From: JAMXLO01 sp963818775
Lineage (GTDB): Bacteria > Pseudomonadota > Alphaproteobacteria > Acetobacterales > Acetobacteraceae
Assembly: GCA_963818775.1 (NCBI GenBank)
Contig: CAWFUF010000004.1
Coordinates: 248,001-312,000, forward strand
Direction of reading: 5' to 3'
Length of the DNA: 64,000 nucleotides
Below the pieces are notes generated by a model, which worked only from the letters and a program-made list of their open reading frames with translations, ran no database searches and was not told the origin of the DNA. Numbering within the stretch: the stretch's first letter is position 1; each line of letters starts with the position of its first letter. A program made the translations under genes and the position numbers. Positions 25,464 through 34,366 of this stretch are shown here, piece after piece.

Positions 25464-25628
25464 ATGTCCGAACACAGCCACGCTGCAATCCCCCCGATGG
25501 GGGCAGAGACGCCCGAAGCCTTCCTCGCCGACCGTCAGCGCTTCTGGAGCGGCTTCACCCACTTCACCCTGGGATGCGTGATCTTCGTCGTCTTGGTACT
25601 TGTATTGATGGCGATCTTCCTGCTGTAG
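25464..25628 (+). CDS. aa3-type cytochrome c oxidase subunit IV
   Basis: 54 residues. A short hydrophilic N-terminus (MSEHSHAAIPPMG, then LADRQRFWSGFTHFT) leads into one membrane helix (LGCVIFVVLVLVLMAIFLL). This is the form of the small subunit IV (PF07835) of alphaproteobacterial aa3 oxidase. It is a separate gene away from any ctaC/D/E. It lies 87 bp after the ClC gene and may use its own promoter. Confidence 0.8.
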   Translation: MSEHSHAAIPPMGAETPEAFLADRQRFWSGFTHFTLGCVIFVVLVLVLMAIFLL

Positions 25629-25640
25629 CGGCTGCGCTCA

Positions 25641-26204
25641 CTACTCGCGCCAGATCGCGGCCTCGCTCCATCCAAGTTCCTTGAACTCAGCCTCACGAAG
25701 CGGCGCCTCAGCGATCGAGAAGAATTCGTCGAGCTGCGGCGGCGCGACCTGCGTGCCGCTCAGCATGCAGTGAGCCTGGCCGCGGTGGTGGACCTGATGC
25801 TGGAACAGGTGCAGCAGTAGCCGGTCCGCCCGTTCAGTCTGCACTCGAGTACCGCGGTGCACGTGAATGATCCGATCCGTCTTTGAGTCGTCCAGCCCAT
25901 CGCACCAGGCAATGAGCCTGCGATCGACCGCGGCCTGCGCCTCATGCAGTTCGCTCAGTTCCGGGTATGGCAAGGGATTTGCCCAGGCAGCCGGACCGAG
26001 CCTGCCGCCTTCGAGTGCATCGACGTAGAACCAGTCGATGACCAAAACGTGGTTCAGCGTCACCTGGATCGAGGGAAAGAACCCGGTTCGCGGTGCCTCG
26101 AACTCTGCCTGGCTCAGCCCGGCGCAGGTGGAAAGCAAACGATGGTTCGCCCATGCGTTGTTGTGCGCCATGGCCCGCAACGTCTGTAAGTGCGAGGCCG
26201 GCAT
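25641..26204 (-). CDS. DinB family protein (putative metal-dependent hydrolase/thiol transferase)
   Basis: 187 residues forming a DinB-type four-helix bundle, opening SHLQTLRAMAHNNAWANHRLL. The metal-site histidines are in NHVLVIDWFY and LHLFQHQVHHRGQ, as in the DinB/YfiT group. Biochemical roles in the family vary (metal-dependent thiol transfer, detoxification), so none is assigned. The frame stays open upstream, but those residues overlap ndk and are not DinB-like; ATG 26202-26204 was chosen. It lies 11 bp downstream of ndk. Confidence 0.8.
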   Translation of the reverse strand: MPASHLQTLRAMAHNNAWANHRLLSTCAGLSQAEFEAPRTGFFPSIQVTLNHVLVIDWFYVDALEGGRLGPAAWANPLPYPELSELHEAQAAVDRRLIAWCDGLDDSKTDRIIHVHRGTRVQTERADRLLLHLFQHQVHHRGQAHCMLSGTQVAPPQLDEFFSIAEAPLREAEFKELGWSEAAIWRE

Positions 26205-26215
26205 CGCAGCGCGCC

Positions 26216-26638
26216 CTATCCGACGATCTCGACCTGCGCGAAGAAGAAGCCGATCTCGATCGCGGCGTTCTCGGCGCTGTCGGAGCCGTGCACCGAATTG
26301 GCCTCGATGTCCTCGGCGAACTTCGCGCGGATGGTGCCAGGTGCGGCCTTCTTCGGATCGGTCGCGCCCATCACATCGCGGTTCTTCGCCACCGCATTCT
26401 CGCCCTCCAGCACCTGCGCGACCACTGGCCCGGAGATCATGAATTCTACCAGACCACCGAAGAACGGCCGCTCCTTGTGCACTGCGTAAAATGCCTCGGC
26501 CTGGGCCTTCGTCAGTCGCATGCGCTTCTGCGCAATGATACGAAGGCCTGCCCCCTCCAGCGCCGCATTGATCTGGCCGGTGAAATTCCGCCGCGTGGCG
26601 TCGGGCTTGATGATTGACAGCGTCCGCTCGATCGCCAT
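26216..26638 (-). CDS. ndk: Nucleoside diphosphate kinase
   Basis: 140 residues, standard length. It balances NDP/NTP pools through a phosphohistidine. The catalytic His117 lies in NSVHGSDSAENA, and the N-terminal ERTLSIIKPDA and GLRIIAQKRMRL strands match the family closely. It is cytoplasmic. DinB follows after 11 bp on the same strand. Confidence 0.97.
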   Translation of the reverse strand: MAIERTLSIIKPDATRRNFTGQINAALEGAGLRIIAQKRMRLTKAQAEAFYAVHKERPFFGGLVEFMISGPVVAQVLEGENAVAKNRDVMGATDPKKAAPGTIRAKFAEDIEANSVHGSDSAENAAIEIGFFFAQVEIVG

Positions 26639-26714
26639 GGGGGTGCTCCTGGATCGTGGCTGAGGCGGCGGTCACTAGGCGGTCCAGGCGCACAGGGCAA
26701 GTCGGGCGGCAGCG

Positions 26715-27947
26715 TCAGAGGGCGCCCATCAGCGCCAGTCCTTCGGCCACCGAGACGAACTCGCCGCCACCGACCAGCCGGTCGGCACCGAACCGGTCTT
26801 CGAACAGACGCCGCACTGCGGGGACTAGCGCCGTGCCACCGGTGAGGAACACACGGTCCACCGCATCACGCGCGATCTCGGCCTTGGTCAGGGCCTGGTC
26901 CACCGTCACAGCCATGCGGGCGAGGTCCGCCCCGATCCACTCCTCGAACTCGGGCCGCCGAATTGTTCGCTCGACGACGAAGTCATTGTGCCGGAAGTGC
27001 AGCGTTGTGGCGTCCGCACGAGACAGCTCCGCCTTGGCGGTGGAGACCGCCTGATACAGGGCATAGCCGAGACCGTCCTCGATCAACGTGATCAGATGGC
27101 GCAGACGTTCGGGGTGCTGCGCGGTCCGCGCCACCTCGGCGATGGCGCGAAGCGTGCGGGGTGTCCGCATCAACGACAGCAGGTGCCAGCGGGCGAAGCC
27201 GGAGTAATACTCGGGCGGGACGGGGAGGGGTTTGCCCATAATTCGATAGCTGTCGCCTTTGCCGAGCAGCGGGGCGATGGCGCGATCGATGATGCGGAAG
27301 TCGAACACATCGCCGGCAATACCGATGCCCGCATGGCCGAGCGGAGTGACTCCGGCATTCGGGTCGAAGCGCAGAATGGAGAAGTCGCTGGTGCCGCCAC
27401 CGAAGTCGCCGATCAGCACCGTGGCGGGTTCGGTAAGTGTGCGGGCGAACCGGGTCCCCGCAGCTTCCGGCTCCAGCGCCAGCGTCACCTGAGACAGGCC
27501 CGCCTCGGCGTATGCACCGCACAGACGGTCCGCACCAAGGGCATCATCCGCGAATTCGCCAGCGAAGTGCACAGGGCGGCCCACGATGATCCGCGGTGCC
27601 GACGGGGTGTCGGCGAGGAGTACCGCGAGAAAGCGGCCGACCAGACGCTCCAGGGTGAACGGTTGCCCGAATATGCGGGTCTCGGAGAAACTCCGCTGCG
27701 CAAGGTAGGTCTTCATCGACATGATCAGCCGGCTGTCCAGCGGATCTTCGAGATAGGCGGTGATCGCCTGTGGGCCGGCTTCGTGATGAAGGACCCGGCG
27801 GGCCGGCGTATCCTCGGTCCAGAAGCAGAGAACGGAACGGAAGACGTCCAGCGAAGCGCGGCGCTGCGTGGTCACGCTGCCATCGTCGTGCAGGAGAGCC
27901 ACAACGCTGTTGGTGGTGCCGAAATCGATGCCGATCGCCCTGATCAT
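26715..27947 (-). CDS. Hsp70-like chaperone (YegD type)
   Basis: 410 residues, an actin-like ATPase of the Hsp70 family without the substrate-binding C-terminal domain. Phosphate loops are GIDFGTTNSVVAL near residue 6 and IGDFGGGTSDFSI, with the adenosine motif VFLTGGTALVPAV near the end. The relative YegD of E. coli is a small uncharacterised chaperone, so a precise client is unknown. Length and lack of a DnaK-like tail argue against DnaK itself. It stands alone, 76 bp upstream of ndk. Confidence 0.85.
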   Translation of the reverse strand: MIRAIGIDFGTTNSVVALLHDDGSVTTQRRASLDVFRSVLCFWTEDTPARRVLHHEAGPQAITAYLEDPLDSRLIMSMKTYLAQRSFSETRIFGQPFTLERLVGRFLAVLLADTPSAPRIIVGRPVHFAGEFADDALGADRLCGAYAEAGLSQVTLALEPEAAGTRFARTLTEPATVLIGDFGGGTSDFSILRFDPNAGVTPLGHAGIGIAGDVFDFRIIDRAIAPLLGKGDSYRIMGKPLPVPPEYYSGFARWHLLSLMRTPRTLRAIAEVARTAQHPERLRHLITLIEDGLGYALYQAVSTAKAELSRADATTLHFRHNDFVVERTIRRPEFEEWIGADLARMAVTVDQALTKAEIARDAVDRVFLTGGTALVPAVRRLFEDRFGADRLVGGGEFVSVAEGLALMGAL

Positions 27948-28019
27948 CCACCCACTCCGCGAAAAGCCGCGCGTTCAAGCGCGATTGGCGGCGTAAGGCA
28001 AGAGGTATTGCGCAGGGTC

Positions 28020-28042
28020 GGGGTGCGGGCCCGCCGCACCCC
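28020..28042. terminator. Perfect 9-bp hairpin downstream of the peptidoglycan-binding gene
   Basis: GGGGTGCGG-GCCCG-CCGCACCCC lies 12 bp after the stop of the minus-strand peptidoglycan-binding gene and upstream of the Hsp70 start. It has no T-run, so termination would be partial or Rho-assisted. Confidence 0.45.
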
Positions 28043-28054
28043 TTGGCCGATCGT

Positions 28055-28468
28055 TCATCCGCCCTGTTTGTTCACGCCCAGCGCGGCGAGGGTCTGCTGG
28101 TCGAGATGGCCACTCGCCGGCACGCCCTTGGCATGCTGGAAGCTCTGCACCGCCCGGCGGGTGTGAGGCCCCCATTTCCCGTCGACCTGGGCGTTCTTGT
28201 AAAAGCCCTGCTGCTGCAACTCCTGCTGCACGTTCTGTAGTTCACTCTGCGACAGTTGCTGGCTCTGTTCGTTGTCGCCTGCCGTGCCGCTCGGCTGGGC
28301 GTTTGTTGCAGTGCCCGGATTGGCTGCATTGGTCCCGGGTGTGCTCTCGTTGGGTGGCGATCCAGTCGTTCCCGGCGTAGCGCTCGAGGACTGAGCGAAC
28401 GCCGCGACTGGAGCGGTGGCAAGCAATGCGGCGAGAGTGGTTACGGTAATACGTGACGGCCTGTTCAT
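28055..28468 (-). CDS. Secreted peptidoglycan-binding domain protein
   Basis: 137 residues from ATG 28466-28468. A signal peptide (ITVTTLAALLATAPVAAFA, cleavage before QSSS) precedes a Ser/Thr/Pro/Asn/Gly-rich linker, a Gln-rich helix (QQLSQSELQNVQQELQQQG) and a C-terminal PG_binding_1 module (YKNAQVDGKWGPHTRRAVQSF...LDQQTLAALG). It is expected in the periplasm, bound to the wall. It is divergent from the DUF4239 gene by 220 bp. Confidence 0.82.
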   Translation of the reverse strand: MNRPSRITVTTLAALLATAPVAAFAQSSSATPGTTGSPPNESTPGTNAANPGTATNAQPSGTAGDNEQSQQLSQSELQNVQQELQQQGFYKNAQVDGKWGPHTRRAVQSFQHAKGVPASGHLDQQTLAALGVNKQGG

Positions 28469-28687
28469 GTTTCTCACGTCCCTATGAGATTTCTGGAAAG
28501 CGCCTTCGCGCCCAGACCGGGCGGACAGACCTGCGACAGGTAATCGGCCTCCTCAGGATTGCGATTCACCTAACCGGGAAGTGAGCCATCTGTGTGAGGA
28601 CACCGCCCGTCGCCCGACATAGCCGTTGCACTATGCGAATTCCCCGACACCGCTACAGTCGCACCCGGAATCCAGCAAGGACGCACG

Positions 28688-29482
28688 ATGTTTCTCACCC
28701 TCCTGCCGGTGTGGCTGTCCGGGCTGATACTGGTCGGACTGCCGACACTGCTTGCGGTGGCCGGCCAGGTGTTGCTTCGCCGCAACCTCGGTCTGGAACG
28801 GCTCCGCTCGAACAACGAGGTGGCGGGCTTCAAGTTCGCGGCTGTCGGTGTGCTCTATGCGGTGCTGCTGGCATTCGCGGTCATCGTGGTGTGGGAGAGA
28901 TTCAGCGACGCCGAGAGCAGGGTATCGGAGGAAGCCGGCGCGGCGGCCACGATCTATCGTCTGGCCGATGGCATCGACGAACAAATCGGCGCGGTGCTGC
29001 GGGACCGACTGAGCGCCTATCTCAACGCCGTCATCAACGAGGAATGGCCGGCGATGGAACGTGCGGAAAGCAGCGTGTCAGTAACGCACGCTCTCCATGA
29101 CGTTTATGCAAGTGCTCTCATTTTCAATCCGGCCGACCGGCGGGGTGCGGTGTTGCTGTCAGAGATCCTGCGCCAGTTGGATGTCGTGACGCAGGCCCGC
29201 AGAGCCAAACTCAACTCGGCGGCCGGCATCGTGCCGGGGATCGTCTGGTTCGTGCTGTTCGCGGGCGCTGTTATCACCGTCGGCTTCACGTTCTTCTTCG
29301 CCACGGAGAATCTTCGCGCCCAGACATTAATGACAGGAGCGCTTTGCGGCCTGATCTTTTCAGGCTTGCTCATCATCGTTGCGATCGACCACCCCTTCGC
29401 AGGATCCGTGAAAGTGACACCGGAGGCACTCTCTGCGGTGCTCCATGACCTGGGTTCAGAATCCAAGAAGACTGCTAACTAA
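28688..29482 (+). CDS. DUF4239 membrane protein
   Basis: 264 residues with four helices: two near the N-terminus (VWLSGLILVGLPTLLAVAG; FKFAAVGVLYAVLLAFAVIVVW) and two near residue 190-230 (IVWFVLFAGAVITVGFTFFF; GALCGLIFSGLLIIVAI), with a cytosolic helical region between. This is the DUF4239 (bestrophin-like) family, with no proven function. An AAGGAC precedes the ATG. Its stop overlaps the convergent HpaB-like gene by 4 bp. Confidence 0.8.
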   Translation: MFLTLLPVWLSGLILVGLPTLLAVAGQVLLRRNLGLERLRSNNEVAGFKFAAVGVLYAVLLAFAVIVVWERFSDAESRVSEEAGAAATIYRLADGIDEQIGAVLRDRLSAYLNAVINEEWPAMERAESSVSVTHALHDVYASALIFNPADRRGAVLLSEILRQLDVVTQARRAKLNSAAGIVPGIVWFVLFAGAVITVGFTFFFATENLRAQTLMTGALCGLIFSGLLIIVAIDHPFAGSVKVTPEALSAVLHDLGSESKKTAN

Positions 29483-30921
29483 TCGACCGGTTCGCTGAGG
29501 AAGCGCTCGACCAGCGCCATGGCGCGGTCACGTTTGGCCAGGGCCTGTGCCCGTTGCTGATTGCGTGCACCGGAGGTCAGATAGAACCGCTCGTACAGCT
29601 CCACTCGCGATGCGAGCGCGGTGCCCGCGTAATCCCATGCGAGCCGGAACAGACGAATGCGGCGTTCCGCATCGGTGTCGTTGGCGCCGTGCAGATACTT
29701 GTCGATGAACGGACGCAGCGACGGTTGCTTCATCATGTGCCAGGTGGGTGTTGCCAGTAAATTGTGGGAGCCGAGCAGTTTGATGATCTCGTTGGCGCGC
29801 GGCATCCAGAACGGCATTACGGCCCGAAGCGCGGACAATGGCGGCCCGTCGGGAAACCAGACGCCGTTGCCCCACTCGTTTGGGTGGTCCTCGGCTGCCT
29901 GAACCGCTGACCGGGCAAGTTCCGCGTAGCTCCAGAGTTCGCCGAGTAATTGTTGTGAGGTCTGGCTCTTGTCGCCGATGGCCTCTGCCATCGCAGTCGC
30001 GAGTCCCCAGGCAAATTCCAGCTTGGTCGATGCACGCACCATGGTCTGCTGCATGACATTCGGATTCCAGCTCCGGGTCATGACCTGATTGTATACCTTG
30101 ACATTCGCGTCGATGAACACGCGGTTGCGCGGCACCTCGACGTCGTCGAAGATCACGAATGCGTCTTGTTCGTCAAAACGGGACGACAACGGATGATCGA
30201 AGCGATTGGCGGTCCCGGCGACGCTGTCTCGGCAAACAAATTTCAGTCCGGGTGTCGCCATCGGAATGCAGAACGACACCGCGAACTTGTCGCCGTCCTC
30301 GGGCAGCGGACGGCCGGGATAGACCGCGATCTCGTCGGCGAACGGCGCAAGTGTCGCGAGAATGCGGGCGCCACGAACGACGATGCCATGCTCGGTGTCG
30401 CTCACCTTGCGCAGGATGACGTCGTTCTCCTGCCCGGGGATCTCGTCCTTCGCCTTGTCGATCGTGGGGTGGATCAGCGTGTGCGTCAGGCAGACATCCT
30501 TCCGGCGCAGCAATTTCTGGTATTCGACCTGGCGCGCAGCACCGTCCTCGTTGCCGTGCTCCGCCCACTCATGCGCGCAACCCGCGAACCCGGCATAGGT
30601 GACATTCATGTAGTCAGGCGTGCGACCCATCACGCCGACAGTGTGTTCCGCAATTCGCCGCAGGCCGCGGTGGCGCCGTTTGATGTCCTCCGGCGAGCGC
30701 GGGATCATGTGGCTGACATTGATCGGCTCGCCCGTCTCCGGGTCCGGGATCAGGCAGTCATCAGCCGCCTCGTGTTGCAGGTCGAAGACCGCAGCCATGC
30801 CCTTGGCGGCGCCCGAGAACGCCGGGTGCGATACGACATCGGTGACGCGGTCATCGCCGACCCAGATCTCGCGATCGTCCTGCAATCCCCGTAGCAGTTC
30901 CGCCCCTGTCCGAGCCGGCAT
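29479..30921 (-). CDS. 4-Hydroxyphenylacetate 3-monooxygenase-like oxygenase component (HpaB family)
   Basis: 480 residues of the FADH2-using acyl-CoA-dehydrogenase-fold hydroxylases. Conserved segments include GRTPDYMNVTYAGFAG, the LTHTLIHPTIDKAK strand, the flavin region TEHGIVVRGARILATLAPFADEIAVYP and FDDVEVPRNRVFI. The N-terminus MPARTGAELLRGLQDDREIW is standard. The enzyme ortho-hydroxylates a phenol and needs a separate flavin reductase (HpaC), which is not present nearby. The true substrate (4-HPA, tyrosine-like or another phenolic) cannot be read. It lies downstream of pyrF on the same strand after 151 bp. Confidence 0.85.
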   Translation of the reverse strand: MPARTGAELLRGLQDDREIWVGDDRVTDVVSHPAFSGAAKGMAAVFDLQHEAADDCLIPDPETGEPINVSHMIPRSPEDIKRRHRGLRRIAEHTVGVMGRTPDYMNVTYAGFAGCAHEWAEHGNEDGAARQVEYQKLLRRKDVCLTHTLIHPTIDKAKDEIPGQENDVILRKVSDTEHGIVVRGARILATLAPFADEIAVYPGRPLPEDGDKFAVSFCIPMATPGLKFVCRDSVAGTANRFDHPLSSRFDEQDAFVIFDDVEVPRNRVFIDANVKVYNQVMTRSWNPNVMQQTMVRASTKLEFAWGLATAMAEAIGDKSQTSQQLLGELWSYAELARSAVQAAEDHPNEWGNGVWFPDGPPLSALRAVMPFWMPRANEIIKLLGSHNLLATPTWHMMKQPSLRPFIDKYLHGANDTDAERRIRLFRLAWDYAGTALASRVELYERFYLTSGARNQQRAQALAKRDRAMALVERFLSEPVD

Positions 30922-31072
30922 CGCGCTTTCCCCTCAATTCGTAATCAGTCACGGCGTATCTGGAGCGGCGTGGAAGCCATAGCAGAGGAATTCACGTGCC
31001 TCCTGCAGGCGTCGCGAGCCGCGTCCGGAGACAGCGTGGTGGTCTCATCGTAATCTGCGTCGGTTGGTTCGT

Positions 31073-31801
31073 CTAAACGGGTCCACGCTCCATGTCGGCG
31101 ATGATCCGTCGCGCCGCCACCGCGGGGTCATAGGCCTGGGTGATCGGCCGGCCCACCACCAGATAATCTGCGCCCCGCGCGATCGCCTGCGCCGGAGTCG
31201 CGTGCCGCTTGTGATCGTCCAGCGCGCCGCCCGCCTCGCGGATCCCGGGCGTGGCGATCAGCAGATGCTCGGCTCCGGCCATGCGCCGGATCGCGTTCGG
31301 ATCGTCGTCAGCCGAAGCGATGATGCCGTCGCAACCGCACGCCACCGCCTGGCGCACGCGCAGCCGGATCAATTTGGACACCGGCAGCGCATAGCCCATC
31401 TCGCACGCTGCCGAATCGTCGAGGCTGGTCAGCACGCTGATCGCGAACACCTTGGTGCGTGGCGATTCGCCCTTACCGGCCACCGCCGCGCGCATGATCT
31501 CGGGATCGCCATGCACGGTGACCAGGCTGACGCCCCGCTCGGCGGCGCGCGCAACGCCCTGGCGGACGGTCTCGCCGATGTCGTACATCTTGGCATCGAG
31601 GAATACCCGCTTGCCTTGCCCGATCAGCCCGTCGATGAGCCGTTCGGCTCCGGGCGCGAATAGCAGCCATAGTCCGATCTTGAAAAACGACACGATGCCG
31701 TCGAGCTGGCGCGCCAACCGTGCCGCGCTGTCAGCCGTCGGCACGTCGAGCGCCACGATCAGCCGATCGGCCATCGCCTCGGGGATGTCGCGTACTGTCA
31801 T
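31073..31801 (-). CDS. pyrF: Orotidine 5'-phosphate decarboxylase
   Basis: 242 residues. It decarboxylates OMP to UMP, the last step of pyrimidine synthesis. The catalytic Asp-x-Lys-x-x-Asp element is D69-A-K71-M-Y-D74 (FLDAKMYDIGETV), and the phosphate loop ARGADYLVVGRPI is intact. The ATG overlaps the MaoC stop (ATGA, 31798-31801), so pyrF is translationally coupled to an unrelated hydratase. A start at Met10 (ADRLIVALDVP) is also possible. Confidence 0.94.
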   Translation of the reverse strand: MTVRDIPEAMADRLIVALDVPTADSAARLARQLDGIVSFFKIGLWLLFAPGAERLIDGLIGQGKRVFLDAKMYDIGETVRQGVARAAERGVSLVTVHGDPEIMRAAVAGKGESPRTKVFAISVLTSLDDSAACEMGYALPVSKLIRLRVRQAVACGCDGIIASADDDPNAIRRMAGAEHLLIATPGIREAGGALDDHKRHATPAQAIARGADYLVVGRPITQAYDPAVAARRIIADMERGPV

Positions 31802-32247
31802 GAGCGCGGCCGCCGCGGAACCACGAGTTTTGGGGTGAAGCTCTGCACCGTCTCGCCTTTCTGATTCCTTGTCATGCACCGTACCACGACTGTTCCGCGA
31901 TCCGGCTTCGAGCGCGATGGGATGATCTCAAGCACCTCGCATTCCACGTGCAGGGTATCGCCGGGACGCACCGGATTCGTCCACAGCAGCTCGCCGCCGG
32001 TGCCGATGATGCCGCCTGCGATCGGCAGGCCGCCGTTCACGATCAGCCGCATCATGGTCACGGCGGTATGCCAGCCGCTTGCCACCAGGCCGCCGAACAA
32101 GGTGTCGCGTGCCGCCGTGTCGTCCATATGGAACGGCTGCGGGTCGTAGTCGGCGGCGAACCGGGTGATCTCGCCGGCGTCCATCGTGTGCATGCCGCTG
32201 ACGAAGCGTTGCCCCACGCTGAGGTCGTCCAGATAGAGCGCGTCCAT
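31798..32247 (-). CDS. MaoC family (R)-hydratase/dehydratase
   Basis: 149 residues, a hot-dog fold with the hydratase-2 motif DYDPQPFH (Asp35, His40). Such proteins hydrate enoyl-CoA or mesaconyl-type substrates. The segment GLVASGWHTAVTMMRL is also characteristic. The start is ATG 32245-32247, since residues further upstream are not conserved. It is coupled to pyrF (ATGA) and divergent from the GlcD-like dehydrogenase by 58 bp. Confidence 0.85.
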   Translation of the reverse strand: MDALYLDDLSVGQRFVSGMHTMDAGEITRFAADYDPQPFHMDDTAARDTLFGGLVASGWHTAVTMMRLIVNGGLPIAGGIIGTGGELLWTNPVRPGDTLHVECEVLEIIPSRSKPDRGTVVVRCMTRNQKGETVQSFTPKLVVPRRPRS

Positions 32248-32305
32248 CGCGCCAGCATAGCGGGTGGCCGGTGGTCGGACTACGCTGGCACGTGGAGGAG
32301 TTGCC

Positions 32306-33721
32306 ATGCCGGATACTGCACTGCTCGCTGCCATCCTCGCTGTGGTGGGCGGGCGCGGACTACTGACCGAAGCCGCTGACACGGCTGCCTACGCCGTGGA
32401 TTGGCGGCGGCTGTATCAGGGCCGCACTCCGGCGGTCATTCGTCCCGCCAGCACCGAGGAGCTGGCGAGGGTGGTGCGGCTGTGCGCGGAGGCTCGGGCG
32501 CCGATCGTGCCGCAGGGCGGCAACACATCGATGGTCGGTGGTGCGACCCCGGCCGAGGATGGCAGCGAGTTCGTGCTGAGCACGTCGCGGCTGACACGTG
32601 TTCGGGACATCGATCCGCTCGATCTGACCATGACGATCGAGGCCGGCGTCACGCTGAAGGCGGCACAGATCGCGGCGGCAGAGGCGGGGTGCCTCCTGCC
32701 GCTGTCGATCTCATCGGAGGGCAGCGCGCAGATCGGCGGCGTGCTGGCCACCAATGCCGGCGGCAACAACACGGTGCGCTATGGCAATGCGCGCGATCTG
32801 GTGCTTGGGCTGGAAGTTGTGCTGTCGGACGGCACGGTGTGGAACGGACTGCGCAAGCTGCACAAGGACAACACCGGCTATTGCCTGCGTCAGTTGTTCG
32901 TGGGTTCGGAGGGAACGCTTGGCGTTATCACTGCGGCGGTGCTGAAGCTCGTGCCGCGGCCGCGCGAGGTCTGCGTGGCGTTGTGCGCGCTGGCCTCGCC
33001 CGACGCGGCGCTGCAATTGTTCAGTCGCTTCCAGTCGCACGACCCGGCGTCGATCAGCGCATTCGAGCTGATGTCGGGTCTCGGGACCGAGTTCGTGCTG
33101 CGGCATATCGAAGGTGCCGTGCTGCCGCTGGCCTCACCCGCGCCGAATTACGTGCTGGTGGAACTTGCGACGCCGCGGCCGGATGCGGGTCTGCGTGCCG
33201 CGTTCGAGACGGTGCTGGAAGGGGTGTTGGGCGACGGTGTGGTGTCAGATGCCGCCATCGCGGAGAGCGAGGCGCAGCGCGCGGCGATCTGGCGGCTGCG
33301 CGAGGAACACTCCGAGGCGCAGAAGCGCGAAGGCGCCAGCGTGAAGAACGACGTTTCGGTGCCGGTGTCCAAGGTGCCGGAGTTCATCCGCCGCGCCACT
33401 GCTGCGTGCGAGACGCTGATGCCCGGTATTCGCGCCGTGCCGTTTGGCCACATGGGCGACGGCAACATCCACTTCAATCTGGCGCAGCCGGTCGAAGCCG
33501 ATCCGGCGTGGTTCCTGGCGCAGGATCACGCCATCATGGACACTGTGAACGAGGTGGTGCGCGACCTGGATGGGAGTTTCTCGGCCGAACATGGGATCGG
33601 GAAGTTGAAGCCCTACATGATGCCGGACTGGCGTGGCGGCGCGGAGCTCGCGGTGATGCGGCGGATCAAGGATACGCTGGACCCGCTGGGGATCATGAAT
33701 CCTGGGAAGGTGCTGCCGTAG
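32306..33721 (+). CDS. FAD-linked D-2-hydroxyacid dehydrogenase (GlcD/D-lactate type)
   Basis: 471 residues. The N-terminal FAD-binding PCMH-type domain is marked by PQGGNTSMVGGATP near residue 70 and GGVLATNAGGNNTVRYG near residue 145. The FAD-oxidase C-terminal domain ends GHMGDGNIHFNL and AEHGIGKLKPYMMPDW. It oxidises a D-2-hydroxyacid (lactate, glycolate or 2-hydroxyglutarate) and passes electrons to a quinone or flavoprotein; the substrate is not decided by sequence. The start is ATG 32306 with GGAGGAG. It is convergent with the Uma2 gene, 1 bp apart. Confidence 0.88.
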   Translation: MPDTALLAAILAVVGGRGLLTEAADTAAYAVDWRRLYQGRTPAVIRPASTEELARVVRLCAEARAPIVPQGGNTSMVGGATPAEDGSEFVLSTSRLTRVRDIDPLDLTMTIEAGVTLKAAQIAAAEAGCLLPLSISSEGSAQIGGVLATNAGGNNTVRYGNARDLVLGLEVVLSDGTVWNGLRKLHKDNTGYCLRQLFVGSEGTLGVITAAVLKLVPRPREVCVALCALASPDAALQLFSRFQSHDPASISAFELMSGLGTEFVLRHIEGAVLPLASPAPNYVLVELATPRPDAGLRAAFETVLEGVLGDGVVSDAAIAESEAQRAAIWRLREEHSEAQKREGASVKNDVSVPVSKVPEFIRRATAACETLMPGIRAVPFGHMGDGNIHFNLAQPVEADPAWFLAQDHAIMDTVNEVVRDLDGSFSAEHGIGKLKPYMMPDWRGGAELAVMRRIKDTLDPLGIMNPGKVLP

Positions 33722-33722
33722 G

Positions 33723-34289
33723 TCAATCGTCTATATCGGGGGGTGGCAGATCGACGTTCAGGTAGAATTCCGCCAAGGGAACCGCGACGTCGATCTCTGG
33801 CATTTCGAGCGTTGCATTGCCGAGCATGACCGTGCCGATCCACGCGTCGCCGATACGTGCGAATATTGTGGCGCCGATTCTGCCCTGCTCCAGCATGATG
33901 TAGCGCTGGATCGATGGAGTGTTGCGGTATTCCTCATTCTTGACCAGGCGATCCACGGCCGCCGTGCTTGGCGACAGGACTTCGAAGACTACCACGGGGT
34001 TGGGCAGGGTGTCCGACGATCCATCGACCGGAGAGCAGGTCACGACGACATCCGGATAGCGAACGCTCCCGGCGGCGAGCACCTTGAGGTTGCTGGTGAA
34101 CGCGCGACAAGGAGGCTTCAGCCGGCGCCGCAGGGCGTCAGCGGCATTGTCGGTGATCACGGCGTGATTCACCGTTCCACCCGTCATGGCCACGGTGTGC
34201 CATCCGTCGAACTCGTAGCGCAACTCCTGCCTGCCTTCCCAGGCCAGGAACTCCTCAAGTGTCTGCGGCTTTGACAGCTTCATGCTCAT
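33723..34289 (-). CDS. Uma2-family putative endonuclease (DUF820)
   Basis: 188 residues of a PD-(D/E)XK-like fold. The putative active-site acids are in RYPDVVVTC and VVFEVLSPSTAAVDRLVKNEEY, where D, E and K align as in Uma2. The opening MTxxEFxxxE-like sequence is LEEFLAWEGRQELRYEF. Uma2 proteins are common, often multicopy, and of unproven physiological role; they are frequent in cyanobacteria and in plasmid or island contexts. Start is ATG 34287-34289. It diverges from the type III PKS. Confidence 0.8.
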   Translation of the reverse strand: MSMKLSKPQTLEEFLAWEGRQELRYEFDGWHTVAMTGGTVNHAVITDNAADALRRRLKPPCRAFTSNLKVLAAGSVRYPDVVVTCSPVDGSSDTLPNPVVVFEVLSPSTAAVDRLVKNEEYRNTPSIQRYIMLEQGRIGATIFARIGDAWIGTVMLGNATLEMPEIDVAVPLAEFYLNVDLPPPDIDD

Positions 34290-34366
34290 GGTGGATGCCC
34301 TATAGCACATCTGGTGCCCATCCCCACCTACCGGGAATGAATCGGGGCCAGGCCGCGTCAATGCGC

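Noticed and set aside
26205..26693. N-terminal extension of the DinB gene through ndk
   Set aside because: The extra residues are an out-of-frame reading of ndk and are not DinB-like.
32401..33765. 454-codon alternative plus-strand frame in the GlcD-like gene
   Set aside because: Gly/Ala/Arg-rich shadow without FAD motifs.
33723..34289. Uma2 gene as a toxin-antitoxin partner
   Set aside because: No small partner gene adjoins; family context does not support it.
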